Assembly (NCBI GenBank): GCA_023265995.1
Contig: JAHFSA010000009.1
Span: 1-64,000, forward strand
DNA: 64,000 bases
Source: Perlucidibaca sp.
GTDB taxonomy: Bacteria; Pseudomonadota; Gammaproteobacteria; Pseudomonadales; Moraxellaceae
Direction of reading: 5' to 3'
Shown here: in pieces, positions 38,296 through 47,342 of the stretch
How positions within the stretch are numbered: position 1 is the first letter of the stretch
Layout of the letters: each line of letters begins with the position of its first letter
Position numbers and translations under genes: made by a program
The notes under the pieces: generated by a model
What the model was told of the DNA's origin: nothing
Database searches by the model: none
What the model saw: the letters and a program-made list of their open reading frames with translations, nothing else

Positions 38296-39246
38296 ATGCT
38301 GATGGCCTTCACCCTGAACAAGGGTCTGCTCGAGCCGGTGGCGATCAATGCCGCCGAGGATCTCATCGATGACATCCTCTGGATCGACCTCATCAACCCG
38401 TCCGACGAGGAACGGGAATGGGTGCGCATGGCCTACAAGCAGGAACTGCCGAGCATCGACGACCTCTACGAGATCGAGGCGACCTCGCGTTTCTACGAAA
38501 ACGATGACGGCCTGCACATCAGCTCCTACTTCCTGAACTACGCCGACCAGTCCTCGACCAACATCTCGGCGGCCTTCGTGTTCAACGGCGATCGCCTGTT
38601 CACGCTGCGCGAAGAAGAGCTGGCCGCGTTCCGCCTGTTCCGTCTGCGCGCCCGCAAGGGCCTGGTCAACGTCAACAACCCGAAGTCCATTCTCATCGGC
38701 CTGTTCGAGACCAAGGTGGAAAACCTGGCCGACATGATCGAGCGCATCGCCGCCGACCTCGAAGTCACCAGCAGCCAGGTGCTCGGCAATGCCGAGACCG
38801 ACGACATGGAATCGCTGCTGACCGAGATCGCGCAGCAGGAAGACATCATCGGCAAGGTCCGTATCTCCATGGTCGACCTTCAGCGCATGCTCTACCTGCT
38901 GCTGCGCTCGGGCATGCTCAATGCCGAGCTCAGCGAGCGCCTGCGCGACATCATCCGTGACTCCGAGTCACTGATCGCGCATACCTCGTTCCTGTTCGAC
39001 AAGATCAAGTTCCTGCTCGACACCACGCTCGGCTTCATCAACGTCAACCAGAACAAGATCATCAAGATCTTCTCGGTGGCGTCCGTGGTGTTCCTGCCGC
39101 CGACCATGATCGCCAGCATCTACGGCATGAACTTCAAGTACATGCCCGAGCTCGACTGGCATGCCGGCTACCCCTTCGCCATCCTGCTCATGGCCCTGTC
39201 GGCGGTAGCGCCCTACTTCTACTTCAAGCGGCGCAACTGGCTGTGA
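38296..39246 (+). CDS. corA: CorA-type magnesium/divalent cation transporter
   Basis: A 316-residue channel-type transporter. A long cytoplasmic domain is followed by two C-terminal helices; the first ends in the signature YGMNF, followed by KYMPELDWHAGYP, which matches the selectivity loop. The length equals E. coli CorA. The ATG has GGAG eleven bases upstream. A GTG start for the next gene overlaps its stop, so the two are coupled. Confidence 0.95.
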   Translation: MLMAFTLNKGLLEPVAINAAEDLIDDILWIDLINPSDEEREWVRMAYKQELPSIDDLYEIEATSRFYENDDGLHISSYFLNYADQSSTNISAAFVFNGDRLFTLREEELAAFRLFRLRARKGLVNVNNPKSILIGLFETKVENLADMIERIAADLEVTSSQVLGNAETDDMESLLTEIAQQEDIIGKVRISMVDLQRMLYLLLRSGMLNAELSERLRDIIRDSESLIAHTSFLFDKIKFLLDTTLGFINVNQNKIIKIFSVASVVFLPPTMIASIYGMNFKYMPELDWHAGYPFAILLMALSAVAPYFYFKRRNWL

Positions 39247-40277
39247 GGCATCTCGCCGACAACCCCGAGTTGTTGGCGCTGGATGCCCTCATAGATCGCG
39301 CCGGTTCGCGCCTGGTCAGCGAGGTCGTCACCAAGATCGATGTCGACGGCCACAGCCTGCCGCTGTGGTGCATATCGCTGGGCAACCGCAACCCCAATGT
39401 TCCGGCCATAGGCTTCTTCGGCGGCGTGCATGGGGTCGAGCGCATCGGCAGCCAGGTGCTGATCGCCTATCTCGGCAATCTGGTCGAGCGCCTGCAGTGG
39501 GACATCACCCTGCACCAGCTGCTCACCCAGGTGCGCCTGGTGTTCATTCCCATCGTCAATCCCGGCGGCTTTCTGCGCGGCACCCGCGCCAACCCGGCCG
39601 GGGTCGACCTCATGCGTCACGCTCCGGTCGAGGCCGAGCATGACGTGCCCTGGCCGCTCGGCGGCCAGCGCCTGAGCCCGCGCCTGCCCTGGTATCGCGG
39701 CCGCGATGACGGCACGACCCAGCCCGAGGCGGCGGCCCTGTTCAAGGTCGTGCGCGAGCGCCTGCTGCCGCACAAGTTCTCGCTCGCCATAGACTGCCAT
39801 TCCGGCTTCGGCTTCCGTGACCGCATCTGGTTTCCCTATGCCGGCAGCAAGCGACCGCTGCCGCATCTGGCCGAGGCCTGGGCGCTGCGCGAGCTGTTCA
39901 CGCGCACCTATCCCAACCACAGCTTCTACCTGATGGAGCCGCAGTGCCTGAGCTACACCACGCATGGCGACATCTGGGACTATCTCTACGATGAAGCGCG
40001 CACGGCCCATGGCAATCGCATGTTCCTGCCGTTCACGCTGGAGATGGGTTCATGGGCCTGGATGAAGAAGAATCCGCGCCAGCTGCTCGACCCGCTGGGG
40101 CTGTTCAACCCCATGCTGCCGCATCGCCACGAGCGCGTGCTGCGCCGTCACGTCACCTTCTTCGACTTCCTGCAGCAGGCCGCGCTGGCGCACGCCAACT
40201 GGCTGCCGCAGGGCGCCCGTCGCGACGAATGCCTGCGTCAGGCCTGCACCACCTGGTACCCGGAACACAACGCCTGA
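39243..40277 (+). CDS. M14-like zinc carboxypeptidase family protein
   Basis: A 344-residue protein related to M14 metallocarboxypeptidases and AstE-like hydrolases. Zinc-ligand-like motifs are seen in GFFGGVHGVERIG (HxxE) and AIDCHSGFGFRDR (His), and a possible catalytic Glu in FTLEMGSW. There is no signal peptide, so it is probably cytoplasmic. It begins with GTG in a GTGA overlap with the corA stop. The substrate is unknown; a peptide or cell-wall fragment is possible. Confidence 0.75.
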   Translation: MRHLADNPELLALDALIDRAGSRLVSEVVTKIDVDGHSLPLWCISLGNRNPNVPAIGFFGGVHGVERIGSQVLIAYLGNLVERLQWDITLHQLLTQVRLVFIPIVNPGGFLRGTRANPAGVDLMRHAPVEAEHDVPWPLGGQRLSPRLPWYRGRDDGTTQPEAAALFKVVRERLLPHKFSLAIDCHSGFGFRDRIWFPYAGSKRPLPHLAEAWALRELFTRTYPNHSFYLMEPQCLSYTTHGDIWDYLYDEARTAHGNRMFLPFTLEMGSWAWMKKNPRQLLDPLGLFNPMLPHRHERVLRRHVTFFDFLQQAALAHANWLPQGARRDECLRQACTTWYPEHNA

Positions 40278-40283
40278 GCGGCA

Positions 40284-41318
40284 TCACACCCGCAGCGCAG
40301 CGCCTTCCCTGAGCACGCTGAACTGCACCGGCGGCACCTGCTGCTCGGCGAGCGCGGCGGCGAGATCATGCACCGGCGCATCGACAGCCTCGTCGGTGAG
40401 CTGGAAGGTGTTGAAGTGGATGGCCAGCGAACGGCGTGCGCCGAGGTCGCGATGGGCGCGCACGGCATCATCCGGATTCATGTGCACCGGGCCCATGAAC
40501 CAGCGCGGCTCGTAGGCGCCTATCGGCAGCAGTGCCAGACGCGGGGCGCCGAGCCGCTCGCGGATGGCAGTGAAATGCGGGCCGTAGCCGGTGTCACCGG
40601 CGAAGAAGCAGCTGCCCGACTCCGAGGTCACCACCAGACCGCCCCAGAGCGTGCGGTTGCGGTCACGCGCGCCACGTCCGGAGAAATGCTGAGCCGGCAC
40701 GTAATGGATCTGCAGCGGCCCCAGCTCGACACTCTCCCACCAGTCGCACTCCCTGACATTCTGTATGCCATGGCCCTGAAGCAGCGCGGCTATGCCGAGG
40801 CCGGTCACCACCAGCGGATTGTCGCGGCGCGCCAGCCACATCAGCGTGCGCAGATCGAGATGATCGTAATGATCATGGCTGAGCAGCACGGCATGGATGG
40901 TCGGCAGATCATCGAGAGTGACGCCGGGATTGCGGATGCGGCGCGGACCGATCTGCTGCAAGGGGCTGCAGCGGTCGGACCAGACCGGATCGGTGAGCAG
41001 GTTCCAGGGGCCGATCTGGATGAGCACGGTGGCGTGGTTGACGAAGGTCACCTGCCAGTCCTCGATGCGCGAGCTGAAGCGCTCCGGCGGACGGCTGGTC
41101 GTGCCTGTCACCCACTGCGGCCAGAGCGCCGGCTTGCGCGTGCGCATCCAGCGCAGGGCGGCCTTGAGGCCGTGCCCGGTGTGCAGGTCGGGATTGTGGA
41201 AGCGGCGACCATCCCAGTGATCGTTGTGTGGGAGCTTGATGACCGGCTGCGCGAGCAGGCCGAGACGGGCCGGCATGAGTCGCAGCAGGGCTTCGGCAGG
41301 ATTGCGTTCACGCTTCAT
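40284..41318 (-). CDS. Metallo-beta-lactamase-fold hydrolase (NAPE-PLD/UlaG-like)
   Basis: A 344-residue MBL-fold enzyme. Metal ligands are visible in LLSHDHYDHLDLRT (HxHxDH), YVPAQHFSGRG, FFAGDTGYGPHF and AIHFNTFQLTDE. The long N-terminal part and WGGLVV region match the group that includes human NAPE-PLD and bacterial RomA-like proteins, which cleave phosphodiesters or act at the membrane. It ends six bases from the convergent M14 gene. The substrate is not evident. Confidence 0.88.
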   Translation of the reverse strand: MKRERNPAEALLRLMPARLGLLAQPVIKLPHNDHWDGRRFHNPDLHTGHGLKAALRWMRTRKPALWPQWVTGTTSRPPERFSSRIEDWQVTFVNHATVLIQIGPWNLLTDPVWSDRCSPLQQIGPRRIRNPGVTLDDLPTIHAVLLSHDHYDHLDLRTLMWLARRDNPLVVTGLGIAALLQGHGIQNVRECDWWESVELGPLQIHYVPAQHFSGRGARDRNRTLWGGLVVTSESGSCFFAGDTGYGPHFTAIRERLGAPRLALLPIGAYEPRWFMGPVHMNPDDAVRAHRDLGARRSLAIHFNTFQLTDEAVDAPVHDLAAALAEQQVPPVQFSVLREGAALRV

Positions 41319-41379
41319 GAAAACGAGGCCTCGCTGACTTCGGGGGCATGGCGACAGCTATCAATGAGCGGCCGGATGT

Positions 41380-41865
41380 TCAGTGCTGATGGACATGCGC
41401 TCCGTCATCGCCATCGCTGCGTCTGACCACGGCGGCCACGGTCAGCGCCGGCTGGCGCTCGAAGCGGAAGATCAACGGCACCTTCGCACCCACAGCCAGC
41501 GACTGCCTGACACCCAGCAGCATGAGATGACTGCTGCCCGGCTGCAACTCGACACGGCTGTGCGCCGGCAGGATGATGCGTGCCCGCACTTCCATGCGCA
41601 TGACGCCATCGTTCATGGTCATGTCGTGCCAGTGCACCTTGCCGGCCAGCGGGCTCTCGATGGCGGTCACCCGCACCGGCTGATCGCCATTGTTGACCAG
41701 GGTCACGAAGGCCGCGGCCACCGGGCTCGATGGCGGCACTTCGCGCACCCAGGCATCTTCAGCCGTGACCGCGGCCTGCGCCGAGGCCGCCGCCAGCAGC
41801 CAGGCCAGACCGGTCAGGGCACACCAGCCGGCCGTCCGGTGTTGCAGATCAAAACAGTTGTTCAT
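41380..41865 (-). CDS. pcuAC: Periplasmic copper chaperone PCu(A)C
   Basis: A 161-residue exported protein of the PCu(A)C family, which carries Cu(I) in the periplasm for oxidase assembly. A signal peptide ends near SAQAAVTAE. The Cu(I) motif H-x(n)-M...H-x-M is seen in KVHWHDMTMNDGVMRM followed by SSHLMLLG, and a His-rich tail (HVHQH) adds possible ligands. GGAG lies six bases before the ATG. It is the third gene of slt-sco-pcuAC. Confidence 0.92.
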   Translation of the reverse strand: MNNCFDLQHRTAGWCALTGLAWLLAAASAQAAVTAEDAWVREVPPSSPVAAAFVTLVNNGDQPVRVTAIESPLAGKVHWHDMTMNDGVMRMEVRARIILPAHSRVELQPGSSHLMLLGVRQSLAVGAKVPLIFRFERQPALTVAAVVRRSDGDDGAHVHQH

Positions 41866-41898
41866 GACAGCTCCGTGATGCCTTTGACACATTGGGGG

Positions 41899-42528
41899 TC
41901 AGCGCCCGCCCGCCTCGCGCAGCAGATCGCGAGCCTCGCGCACGATGTCGCGCACCGACGCCTGCTGATCATAGAGCCTGCGCACGCGACCGAGATCATC
42001 GATCAGGTAGAGATAGCCGCTGTGGCTGACTTCGCCAGCCTCGCCCGCCTCCGGCACATTGACGATGGCGCCGTACTGGCGCTCGATCAGCGCCAGCTGC
42101 GCGCGCGTCCCGGTGAGGCCGAGTATGCGGCTGTCGAAATAGCGGACATAGGCCGCCAGCTTCGCCATGGTGTCACGCACCGGGTCGACGCTGATCATCA
42201 CCGGCTGCAGGCGAGCGGCATCGGGACCCAGCTCGGCGAGCACGGCACGATAGCGCGCCAGCGTGAGCGGGCAGATGTCCGGGCAGCTGGTGAAGCCGAA
42301 GCTCAGCAGCACCAGACGACCATGCTGATCCGCCAGATGGAAAGACCGGCCGTCGCTGCCGGCCAGCGTGAAGTCGCCACCCAGGCGCAGCACCGGCAGA
42401 TCGCTGGTGCGTGGCGCCAGGGCATGCCAGGCCGCCATGCCGGCGACCAGCAGGACCAAGCCCAGCAGCAGTCCCCAGATGACCAGGCGCAAGGGCCGCA
42501 GCGGGCTCTCCGGTGTCGCCGTCGTCAT
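41899..42528 (-). CDS. sco: Sco1/SenC copper chaperone
   Basis: A 209-residue membrane-anchored thioredoxin-fold chaperone that delivers copper to the CuA site of subunit II. One N-terminal helix (about 14-34) precedes the copper-binding CPDICP motif in FGFTSCPDICPLTLA; the distal His ligand lies in GEVSHSGYLYLID. It starts one base after slt and is followed by pcuAC. In Pseudomonas the sco gene follows ctaB; here it has moved about 36 kb from the oxidase cluster. Confidence 0.95.
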   Translation of the reverse strand: MTTATPESPLRPLRLVIWGLLLGLVLLVAGMAAWHALAPRTSDLPVLRLGGDFTLAGSDGRSFHLADQHGRLVLLSFGFTSCPDICPLTLARYRAVLAELGPDAARLQPVMISVDPVRDTMAKLAAYVRYFDSRILGLTGTRAQLALIERQYGAIVNVPEAGEAGEVSHSGYLYLIDDLGRVRRLYDQQASVRDIVREARDLLREAGGR

Positions 42529-42529
42529 C

Positions 42530-44455
42530 TCAGGGCCCCTCGATAGGCGTCATGATGCGCGCCGGGATGGTGCCCAGACGCACCGCCAGACGGGTCTCGC
42601 CCTCGCCGAAGGCACGGGCGTAATGGACGGCATTGGTCATCACCTTCCTGACGTAGTCGCGGGTCTCGCCGAAGGGAATGCTCTCGATGTAGCGCGCCGC
42701 CTCCATGTCCTCGTCCGACTGCCATTCGAGGGCGCGTCGGGGACCGGCGTTGTAGCCCGCCGTCGCCAGCACCGGATGGCCGAGCTCGGTCAGCACATGA
42801 TTGAGGTAATAGGTGCCCAGACGCACGTTCTGCCCGATGTCGTTGACGATTTCGGCGTGCCAGGGAATGCCCAGGCGATTGGTCACCCACTGCGCCGTGC
42901 CCGGCATCAGCTGCATGAGGCCGCCGGCGCCGGTGCCGGAACGGGCGACGGTGACGAAACGGCTTTCCTGGCGGATGAGACCGTAGACCCAGGCCTCGTC
43001 GAGGTTCATTTCCTGGGCATAGCTACGGGTGACCTCGCGATAGGGCGTCAGGTACAGATAGCGCGGATCATGCAGGGTCTCGGTGCGCTCGGCGGCATAG
43101 ATGGCGCGGTCATACCAGCCGAGGCCGTTTGCCTGCTCGGCCGCCGCCAGCAGCATGCGGTCATCGGCCGTGCGCACGGCCCAGTTCCACTCGCTGGCAG
43201 ACTCCCAGCGCTGGCCCAGGCCGTAGAGCAGAAAGGCGCGGCGGAAGCCGGCGTTGCGTGCCAGGCGATCGCGATCGGCGTCATCGAGATGCACCGTCTT
43301 CGCAGCCGGCGCCATGACATTGCCCAGGGACTCGGCGGCGAGCAGACCGTAGTAGTCCTCGTCGCTGCTCAGGCGCGCGAGGATGCGGCGCGCCGCCGAA
43401 CCGCTGCCGCCGGCCTGCAAGGCCCGCGCCTGCCAGTACTGCCAGCCGCGACTGTCCTTGAGGCCGGCCGGCAGCTGCTCATAGACCTTGAGATAGGTCG
43501 GCCACTTGCCCATGCGCACGAGCAGACGCAGGCGCGTCTCGCGCTGGCTGTCCGGCCACCAGGCCGCCTCGCTGCGCGCGAACAGGTCTTCGCTCTCGGG
43601 ATCGAACTGGCGCGCCGCTGCCATGGCGAGCTGTCGCCAGGCCACCGCCGCCTGCTCGCGCAGACCCGACGCCTGCGCCTCCAGCTGCGTGCGCGCCGCC
43701 ATGTAGTCCTGCCGCGCCCAGCGGCCGTAGGCATAGGCCGCCAGCTCACGCTGGCTACGCGTCGACAGGTCGGCCGCGCTGATGAAGGTATCGGGCTGGT
43801 CCTGCAACGACTTCAGCTGCTCCGCCGAGAGTTCGTTGCCGAGGCCGGCGAGCAGATGGCGGGCCAGCCCGCCGGCATTGGCATCCAGCGCCAGACGCAG
43901 GCGCAGCCAGCGATCCTCCTCGCTGACCACACCCTGGGCCTGCATGGCATCCAGCGCCGGCGTGCAGGCCGCGACCTGATCCTTGGCGGTCATCCACAAG
44001 GTCGCCTTGGCGGGCGCCAGCGCGCTGCTGTCACCGGCCGCCAGGGCCGCCTGCAGCTTCAGGCAGAGCAATTCGATATCGCTGCTGTCGACCAGCTTGG
44101 GATATTCCTGACGGAACAGTTCCCAGTCCTGGCGCTTGGCGATCTGACGCAGCCATTCGGAGCGGAGCTTGTCAGCCAGATAGCTGCCCTTCTCGCGATC
44201 CAGGAAGACAAGCACGTCGGCTGGCGGAGCATCCTTGAGACGACGCCAGAGCATCCAGAAGTCGCCATAGACGGCGAGCGGAGAGTCGGCCAGGGCCTGC
44301 CGGGCCGCCAGCAGCCCGGCATCGTCGCCACGGCGAAAGGCATCGCGGGCGGCCAGCCAGTCGCTGTCGGCCGCAAGCGCGGGCACGGAGAAGCTGGCAA
44401 GAATGCCTGCCATGAGCACGACACGCCTGCGCATGCCTCGTAGAACCGGAAACAT
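42530..44455 (-). CDS. slt: Soluble lytic murein transglycosylase
   Basis: A 641-residue periplasmic enzyme that cleaves peptidoglycan with 1,6-anhydro product formation. A signal peptide (RRRVVLMAGILASFSVPALA) is followed by a long alpha-helical superhelix (about 35-470) and a C-terminal lysozyme-like domain. The catalytic Glu lies in YGLIRQESRF; GGLMQLMPGTA and AGYNAGPRR are the typical motifs. Length matches E. coli Slt70. The ATG has GGGAG five bases upstream. It overlaps no miaB sequence but shares the short divergent region with it. Confidence 0.95.
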   Translation of the reverse strand: MFPVLRGMRRRVVLMAGILASFSVPALAADSDWLAARDAFRRGDDAGLLAARQALADSPLAVYGDFWMLWRRLKDAPPADVLVFLDREKGSYLADKLRSEWLRQIAKRQDWELFRQEYPKLVDSSDIELLCLKLQAALAAGDSSALAPAKATLWMTAKDQVAACTPALDAMQAQGVVSEEDRWLRLRLALDANAGGLARHLLAGLGNELSAEQLKSLQDQPDTFISAADLSTRSQRELAAYAYGRWARQDYMAARTQLEAQASGLREQAAVAWRQLAMAAARQFDPESEDLFARSEAAWWPDSQRETRLRLLVRMGKWPTYLKVYEQLPAGLKDSRGWQYWQARALQAGGSGSAARRILARLSSDEDYYGLLAAESLGNVMAPAAKTVHLDDADRDRLARNAGFRRAFLLYGLGQRWESASEWNWAVRTADDRMLLAAAEQANGLGWYDRAIYAAERTETLHDPRYLYLTPYREVTRSYAQEMNLDEAWVYGLIRQESRFVTVARSGTGAGGLMQLMPGTAQWVTNRLGIPWHAEIVNDIGQNVRLGTYYLNHVLTELGHPVLATAGYNAGPRRALEWQSDEDMEAARYIESIPFGETRDYVRKVMTNAVHYARAFGEGETRLAVRLGTIPARIMTPIEGP

Positions 44456-44516
44456 CCCCACTCCCTGCCCGTCCGGGGGCGACTGCCACTCCCCGCGCCG
44501 GAACCTAGCATACCTG

Positions 44517-44522
44517 TATAAT
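44517..44522 (+). promoter_or_regulatory. -10 element of the miaB promoter
   Basis: A consensus TATAAT lies 32 bases before the miaB ATG. No -35 near TTGACA is visible at the right distance. Confidence 0.5.
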
Positions 44523-44554
44523 GTTGCCCTCATGCAATACCGGTAACGCTGGAC

Positions 44555-45973
44555 ATGGCCAGAAAGCTATACATCGAAACGCAAGGTTGTCAGATGAACG
44601 AGTACGACTCGTCGCGCATGCGCGATCTGCTCGGCGACTCGCACGGCTTCGTGCGCACCGACAATCCCGATGAAGCAGACGTGCTGCTGCTCAACACCTG
44701 CTCCATCCGCGAAAAGGCCCAGGAGAAGGTGTTCTCGGAGCTCGGCCGCTGGCACAAGCTGAAGAAGTCGCGACCGGATGTGGTCATAGGCGTCGGTGGC
44801 TGCGTGGCCTCGCAGGAAGGCGAAGGCATACTCAAGCGCGCGCCCTATGTCGATCTCGTGTTCGGCCCGCAGACCCTGCACCGCTTGCCGCAGATGCTCA
44901 ATGACCTGAGCGGCGACGGCGAGCGCAAACGCATCTCGCAGGTCGATGTCAGCTTCCCCGAGATCGAGAAGTTCGACTTCCTGCCGGAACCGCGCATCGA
45001 AGGTCACAAGGCCTTCGTGTCGATCATGGAAGGCTGCTCCAAGTACTGCACTTTCTGCGTCGTGCCTTACACACGCGGCGAGGAAGTCTCGCGCCCGTTC
45101 GACGATGTCATTGCCGAGGTCGCCCAGATCGCGCGCCAGGGCGTGCGTGAAGTCACCTTGCTCGGCCAGAACGTCAATGGCTACTACGGCAGCTTCCATG
45201 ACGGCAGCATCTGCAACTTCGCCGCCCTGCTGCGCGCCGTCGCCGCCGTGCCCGGCATAGGCCGCATCCGCTACACGACCTCGCATCCGCTCGAATTCAA
45301 CGATGACCTGATCGCCGCCCACGCCGAACTGCCGCAGCTTGCGGCGCATGTGCATCTGCCGGTGCAGAGCGGCTCCGACCGCATTCTCGCGGCCATGAAG
45401 CGCAACCACGAGATCAGCGTCTACCGCGACACCATCACGCGACTGAAGGCGGCGAAGCCGGGCATCGAACTGTCGTCCGACTTCATCATCGGCTTCCCCG
45501 GCGAGAGCGAGCAGGACTTCCAGGACACCATGGATCTGGTCGACTTCGTCGGTTTCGACCACTCCTACAGTTTCATCTACTCGAAGCGTCCGGGCACCCC
45601 CGCCGCCGAGCTGCCGGATGACACACCGGAGGCGCTGAAGAAGCAGCGCCTGAACATCCTGCAAACGCAGATCGCACGCAACACCGGACGCAAGACCGAA
45701 GCCATGCTCGGCAGCGTGCAGCGTGTGCTGGTGGACAGACCGTCGACGCGCTTCCCGGGCTGGCTCATAGGCATCGCCGAGAACACGCGCTGGATTCACT
45801 TCCCGGGCGATGCCGCGCTGATCGGCCGCTTCGCCGATGTGCAGGTGACGGGCGTGGAGTCGATCAACGCGCTCAGTGCCGGTGCGCCGCTGTGGGTGGA
45901 GTCGGAAGCGGAAGCGCAGATCGGCATGGCCGTGCTGCCCGGTCGTATTCCGCTCTGGCACGAAGCCCGCTGA
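44555..45973 (+). CDS. miaB: tRNA-2-methylthio-N6-dimethylallyladenosine synthase
   Basis: A 472-residue radical-SAM methylthiotransferase that modifies A37 of tRNAs. The N-terminal cluster domain ([30 protein letters not shown]), radical-SAM motif CSKYCTFC and a C-terminal TRAM domain (about 390-460) are complete. It is divergent from slt. In many proteobacteria miaB is directly followed by phoH; here about 5.7 kb of unrelated genes separates them. Confidence 0.97.
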   Translation: MARKLYIETQGCQMNEYDSSRMRDLLGDSHGFVRTDNPDEADVLLLNTCSIREKAQEKVFSELGRWHKLKKSRPDVVIGVGGCVASQEGEGILKRAPYVDLVFGPQTLHRLPQMLNDLSGDGERKRISQVDVSFPEIEKFDFLPEPRIEGHKAFVSIMEGCSKYCTFCVVPYTRGEEVSRPFDDVIAEVAQIARQGVREVTLLGQNVNGYYGSFHDGSICNFAALLRAVAAVPGIGRIRYTTSHPLEFNDDLIAAHAELPQLAAHVHLPVQSGSDRILAAMKRNHEISVYRDTITRLKAAKPGIELSSDFIIGFPGESEQDFQDTMDLVDFVGFDHSYSFIYSKRPGTPAAELPDDTPEALKKQRLNILQTQIARNTGRKTEAMLGSVQRVLVDRPSTRFPGWLIGIAENTRWIHFPGDAALIGRFADVQVTGVESINALSAGAPLWVESEAEAQIGMAVLPGRIPLWHEAR

Positions 45974-45976
45974 AGC

Positions 45977-46333
45977 TCAGGGCGCCTCGCGCTTGTGCAG
46001 GCGCCTGAGCATCTTCACATACTCCAGCACCATGACCTGATGATCGCCGCTCAGCTCGAGGAAGCCGCGCAGCAGCCGGCGCACCTCCGGGCCGTAATAC
46101 GCAGGCGGCTCGCTCAGCGCGCCCGCCTCGCGGCCCTCGGCAACGGCGTAGATCTCGCTGACGCTGACCCCCAGGGCGTGCGCCATGCGGTTGAGCAGAT
46201 CGCCGGTAGGCTGACGCTGCCCGCGCTCGATACGCGACACATTGCTGGTCGCCACGTCGGCCTCCAGCGAGAGCTGCTCCTGGGTCAGTCCCCGCTCGAT
46301 GCGTAATGCTTTCAATACTTGCCCGATATCCAT
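45977..46333 (-). CDS. XRE-family transcriptional regulator
   Basis: A 118-residue DNA-binding protein with a helix-turn-helix at about residues 13-40 (LTQEQLSLEADVATSNVSRI) and a C-terminal helical part that may dimerise. I chose the ATG at MDIGQVLKAL; an upstream in-frame ATG at 46420 would add 29 residues, but that stretch holds the operator-like repeats and resembles untranslated DNA. It is convergent with miaB and divergent from an alpha/beta hydrolase. The repeats TTGCC-N5-GGCAA across its leader suggest autoregulation. Confidence 0.85.
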   Translation of the reverse strand: MDIGQVLKALRIERGLTQEQLSLEADVATSNVSRIERGQRQPTGDLLNRMAHALGVSVSEIYAVAEGREAGALSEPPAYYGPEVRRLLRGFLELSGDHQVMVLEYVKMLRRLHKREAP

Positions 46334-46440
46334 AGGCAAAGTCTTCGCGACTGCTTGCCAGTCAGGCAAATGCACAGAGGCAATACGGCTGACTTTTAGT
46401 TGCCTTAATGGCAATTTCATTTATTTTCTTTAAACGGCAA
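46319..46440. promoter_or_regulatory. TTGCC/GGCAA operator-like repeats upstream of the XRE gene
   Basis: Two perfect TTGCC-N5-GGCAA palindromes (46355-46369 and 46400-46414) lie 45 bases apart centre to centre. A third pair, TTGCC-N11-GGCAA, spans the start codon (46319-46339). Single GGCAA half-sites occur at 46379-46383 and 46436-46440. This is much more than expected by chance in 120 bases and looks like binding sites for the adjacent XRE protein. Confidence 0.7.
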
Positions 46441-46538
46441 TTTCTGTAATTAAAAGCCGGCCGCAGGACAGCCCGGCGGGCAGCTGCTATGTTCGCGGCA
46501 CCCGCGTCCCGTCCACCCGCCTTCCGCAGAGAGCCGCC

Positions 46539-47330
46539 ATGCCCCATGTCGTCACCGCTTCCGCCCGCGTGTCCTACACCCAGGAGGGCAGCGGCCCCGG
46601 CCTGGTGCTGCTGCACGGCACCGGTGGCGACGGCTTCTCCAACTGGGGGCCCCTGGTACGACATTTCAGCGCCAGTCACAGCGTGATCTGTCCGGACTAC
46701 GCCGGCTCCGGCACCACCACGGACCATGGCGGCCCGCTGGCCCTGCCCGAGCTCGCCGAACAGGTCCTGGCCGCCGCCAGTGCCGCCGGCCAGCAGCGCT
46801 TCGATCTGGTCGGCTTCTCGCTGGGTGCGGTGGTGGCGGCACATATCGCCGCCGAGCACCCCGAACGTGTGCGTTCGCTGGTGCTGGTGGCCGGTTTCGC
46901 CGGCGGACCGGAAAGCCGCTCGCAGCTTCAGTTCGGACTCTGGCGCGACCTCATTGCCCGCGACCGCGAGGCCATGGCCCGCCTCATCCTGCTCACCGGC
47001 TTCAGCCCGGCCTTCCTGTCATCGCTGTCGCACGAGGAACTGGCCAAGCGTCAGGCCGCCGTGCTCAAGTTCACCAACTGGCCCGGCATGCTGCGACAGA
47101 CCGAGCTCGACCTGCGCCTGGACATCCGCAACGAGGTCGCGCGCATCGGCGTGCCGACACGCGTCATAGGCTGCGCGCAGGATCAGATGGTGCCGCCGGC
47201 GCTGGTGCGCGAACTGGCCGCGAGCATCGCCGGAGCTGATTATCTGGAAATCGACAGCGGCCATCTGGTGCCGCTGGAAAGGCCGCAGGAACTGGCCGAG
47301 GCCATCCTGGCGTTTGTCGCGCCAGGCTGA
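46539..47330 (+). CDS. Alpha/beta hydrolase
   Basis: A 263-residue alpha/beta-fold hydrolase without a signal peptide. The oxyanion segment LVLLHGTGGDGFSNW, nucleophile elbow VGFSLGAVVAA (Ser about 94) and catalytic His in IDSGHLVPLERP are present; an Asp (GCAQDQMVPP) completes the triad. It is divergent from the XRE regulator and could be controlled through the shared operators, but this is inference. The substrate is unknown. Confidence 0.85.
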   Translation: MPHVVTASARVSYTQEGSGPGLVLLHGTGGDGFSNWGPLVRHFSASHSVICPDYAGSGTTTDHGGPLALPELAEQVLAAASAAGQQRFDLVGFSLGAVVAAHIAAEHPERVRSLVLVAGFAGGPESRSQLQFGLWRDLIARDREAMARLILLTGFSPAFLSSLSHEELAKRQAAVLKFTNWPGMLRQTELDLRLDIRNEVARIGVPTRVIGCAQDQMVPPALVRELAASIAGADYLEIDSGHLVPLERPQELAEAILAFVAPG

Positions 47331-47342
47331 CCGGGCGTCGAC

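Noticed and set aside
46334-46420. Extended N-terminus for the XRE regulator from the ATG at 46420
   Set aside because: The extra 29 codons coincide with the palindromic TTGCC/GGCAA sites and precede a normal start for the HTH domain.
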